Assembly: GCA_028700345.1 (NCBI GenBank)
Contig: JAQVSW010000045.1
Location: forward strand, 1 to 5,969
DNA from: Candidatus Shapirobacteria bacterium
Lineage (GTDB): Bacteria > Patescibacteriota > Microgenomatia > UBA12405
Direction: 5' to 3'
Length of the DNA: 5,969 bases
A model generated the notes under the pieces. That model made no database searches, was not told the DNA's origin, and saw only the letters and a list, made by a program, of their open reading frames with translations. Positions 5,200 through 5,969 of this stretch are shown piece after piece; within the stretch, counting starts at the first letter, position 1; each line of letters opens with the position of its first letter. The translations under genes and the position numbers were made by a program.

Positions 5200-5969
5200 A
5201 TGGACGATTTTAAAAGATATCTCAGTGAGGCTGAAATTTTAAAAATTACTAAAAACGCAATGCACAAAACCTTTGGGGATTTTGGTTTGAATGTGTCTTA
5301 TTCTCCAAGAAACAAAGGCGGGTTCGGCGGATTTGTCGAAGAAAAAATATTCGGCTATAAAGCTAATAGTGATGACAATCCCGATTTCATAAAAGCAGGC
5401 ATTGAACTAAAAGTTACCCCGGTTAAGAAAAATCAGAATGGCACTATGTCTTCTAAAGAAAGACTTGTTTTAAATATGATTAATTACCAATCTGAGGCAT
5501 TGGCAACATTCACAACAAGTTCATTTTTCAAGAAAAATAGAAAACTATTAATTTGGTTTTATTTATATTCCAAGGGAGTGCACCCCTCCAGGTTTGAGAT
5601 AACCGATTATTTGCTTTTAGAGTTTAAGAACTCTTTGGAAAATAAGGTCATTGAAAGAGACTGGAATATAATTCATAAGAAAATTGTTGAAGGAAATGCA
5701 CATGAAATATCCGAGTCTGACACTGAATTTTTGGCAGCTTGTACAAAAGGCGCGAATAGTAGTGTTCTCGTTAATCAATACAAGTCAGGTATAAAAGCAA
5801 AACCACGAGCCTACAGTTTTAAGACATCATTCATGACTTATCTATATCGAAATATGGTTCATAATATTGCTCCATATTCACCGCTAATCTCCGAAGATGA
5901 GTGGATGAAGAATCCTCTCGAAGAAATTTATAAAGAAAAATTGTCTGTATATCAAGGAATGACTCAGCA
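5200..5969 (+). CDS. Sau3AI/MutH-family type II restriction endonuclease, 3' truncated
   Basis: Predicted endonuclease cutting DNA at GATC unless the partner methyltransferase has modified it. The frame is open from ATG 5200 to the window edge (256 full codons); Sau3AI-type enzymes are nearly 500 residues, so about half is missing. The visible part is the N-terminal catalytic MutH-like domain: GGFGGFVEEKIFGY (40-53, with E47/E48), PDFIKAGIELKVTPVKK (61-77, with D62, E69 and K71 as the D...ExK metal site) and SSKERLVLNMINY (84-96, K86). SDTEFLAACTKG (173-184) and RAYSFKTSFM (203-212) also fit the family. All expected catalytic residues are present, so the enzyme looks active. AGGA (5192-5195) supports the start. 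It is divergent from the methyltransferase across 151 bases, the usual close pairing of a type II system. The gene part seen contains no GATC. MutH itself is less likely because of the adjacent cognate-type methyltransferase and the low-GC host. Confidence 0.9.
   Translation, partial: MDDFKRYLSEAEILKITKNAMHKTFGDFGLNVSYSPRNKGGFGGFVEEKIFGYKANSDDNPDFIKAGIELKVTPVKKNQNGTMSSKERLVLNMINYQSEALATFTTSSFFKKNRKLLIWFYLYSKGVHPSRFEITDYLLLEFKNSLENKVIERDWNIIHKKIVEGNAHEISESDTEFLAACTKGANSSVLVNQYKSGIKAKPRAYSFKTSFMTYLYRNMVHNIAPYSPLISEDEWMKNPLEEIYKEKLSVYQGMTQ

Noticed and set aside
5200..5969. Mismatch-repair MutH rather than a restriction enzyme
   Set aside because: The protein has the Sau3AI-type KERL and DTxxLAACTKG regions and sits divergent from a C5 methyltransferase; MutH belongs to Dam-containing Gammaproteobacteria.

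Overview
The window comes from a low-GC bacterium, most likely a member of the Bacillota and perhaps Lactobacillales. The base composition is about two-thirds A+T by eye, codon use favours A/T third positions, and the ribosome binding sites are GGAG/AGGA type. The species cannot be named from this sequence. There are five genes: one housekeeping-type membrane transporter cut by the left edge, then a compact block of four genes for DNA attack and protection, the last cut by the right edge.

Left part (1-979): the C-terminal two-thirds or so of a drug/metabolite-type (EamA-like) transporter ends at 596, with a likely intrinsic terminator over its stop codon. A 383-base gene-free, very A+T-rich stretch follows, holding weak hairpins and a possible promoter. 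This looks like the border between ordinary chromosome and an accessory island.

Middle part (980-3772): two genes run in the same direction. The first encodes an ABC-type ATPase fused to a TOPRIM-like nuclease domain (OLD-family-like architecture, 505 aa). The second encodes a CoiA-like PD-(D/E)xK-type nuclease (390 aa when begun at the ATG after its ribosome binding site). I do not recognise this pair as a named antiphage system. A two-nuclease defence module is the most interesting reading.

Right part (3798-5969): a type II restriction-modification system of the Sau3AI kind, predicted to act on GATC. The C5-cytosine methyltransferase is on the minus strand and converges on the CoiA-like gene with a 25-base gap. 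The MutH/Sau3AI-family endonuclease is on the plus strand, divergent from the methyltransferase across 151 bases, and runs off the window. The shared intergenic region holds two GATC sites 20 bases apart around the predicted methyltransferase -35 box, a perfect 12-base palindrome and a 6-base-arm inverted repeat. This layout suggests that the methyltransferase promoter senses GATC methylation.

How they may work together (inference): the restriction system would cut unmodified GATC DNA while the methyltransferase protects the host. The ATPase-TOPRIM/CoiA-like pair could be a second layer acting on phage that escape restriction, or on the ends made by it. All family calls come from reading motifs, not from database searches.
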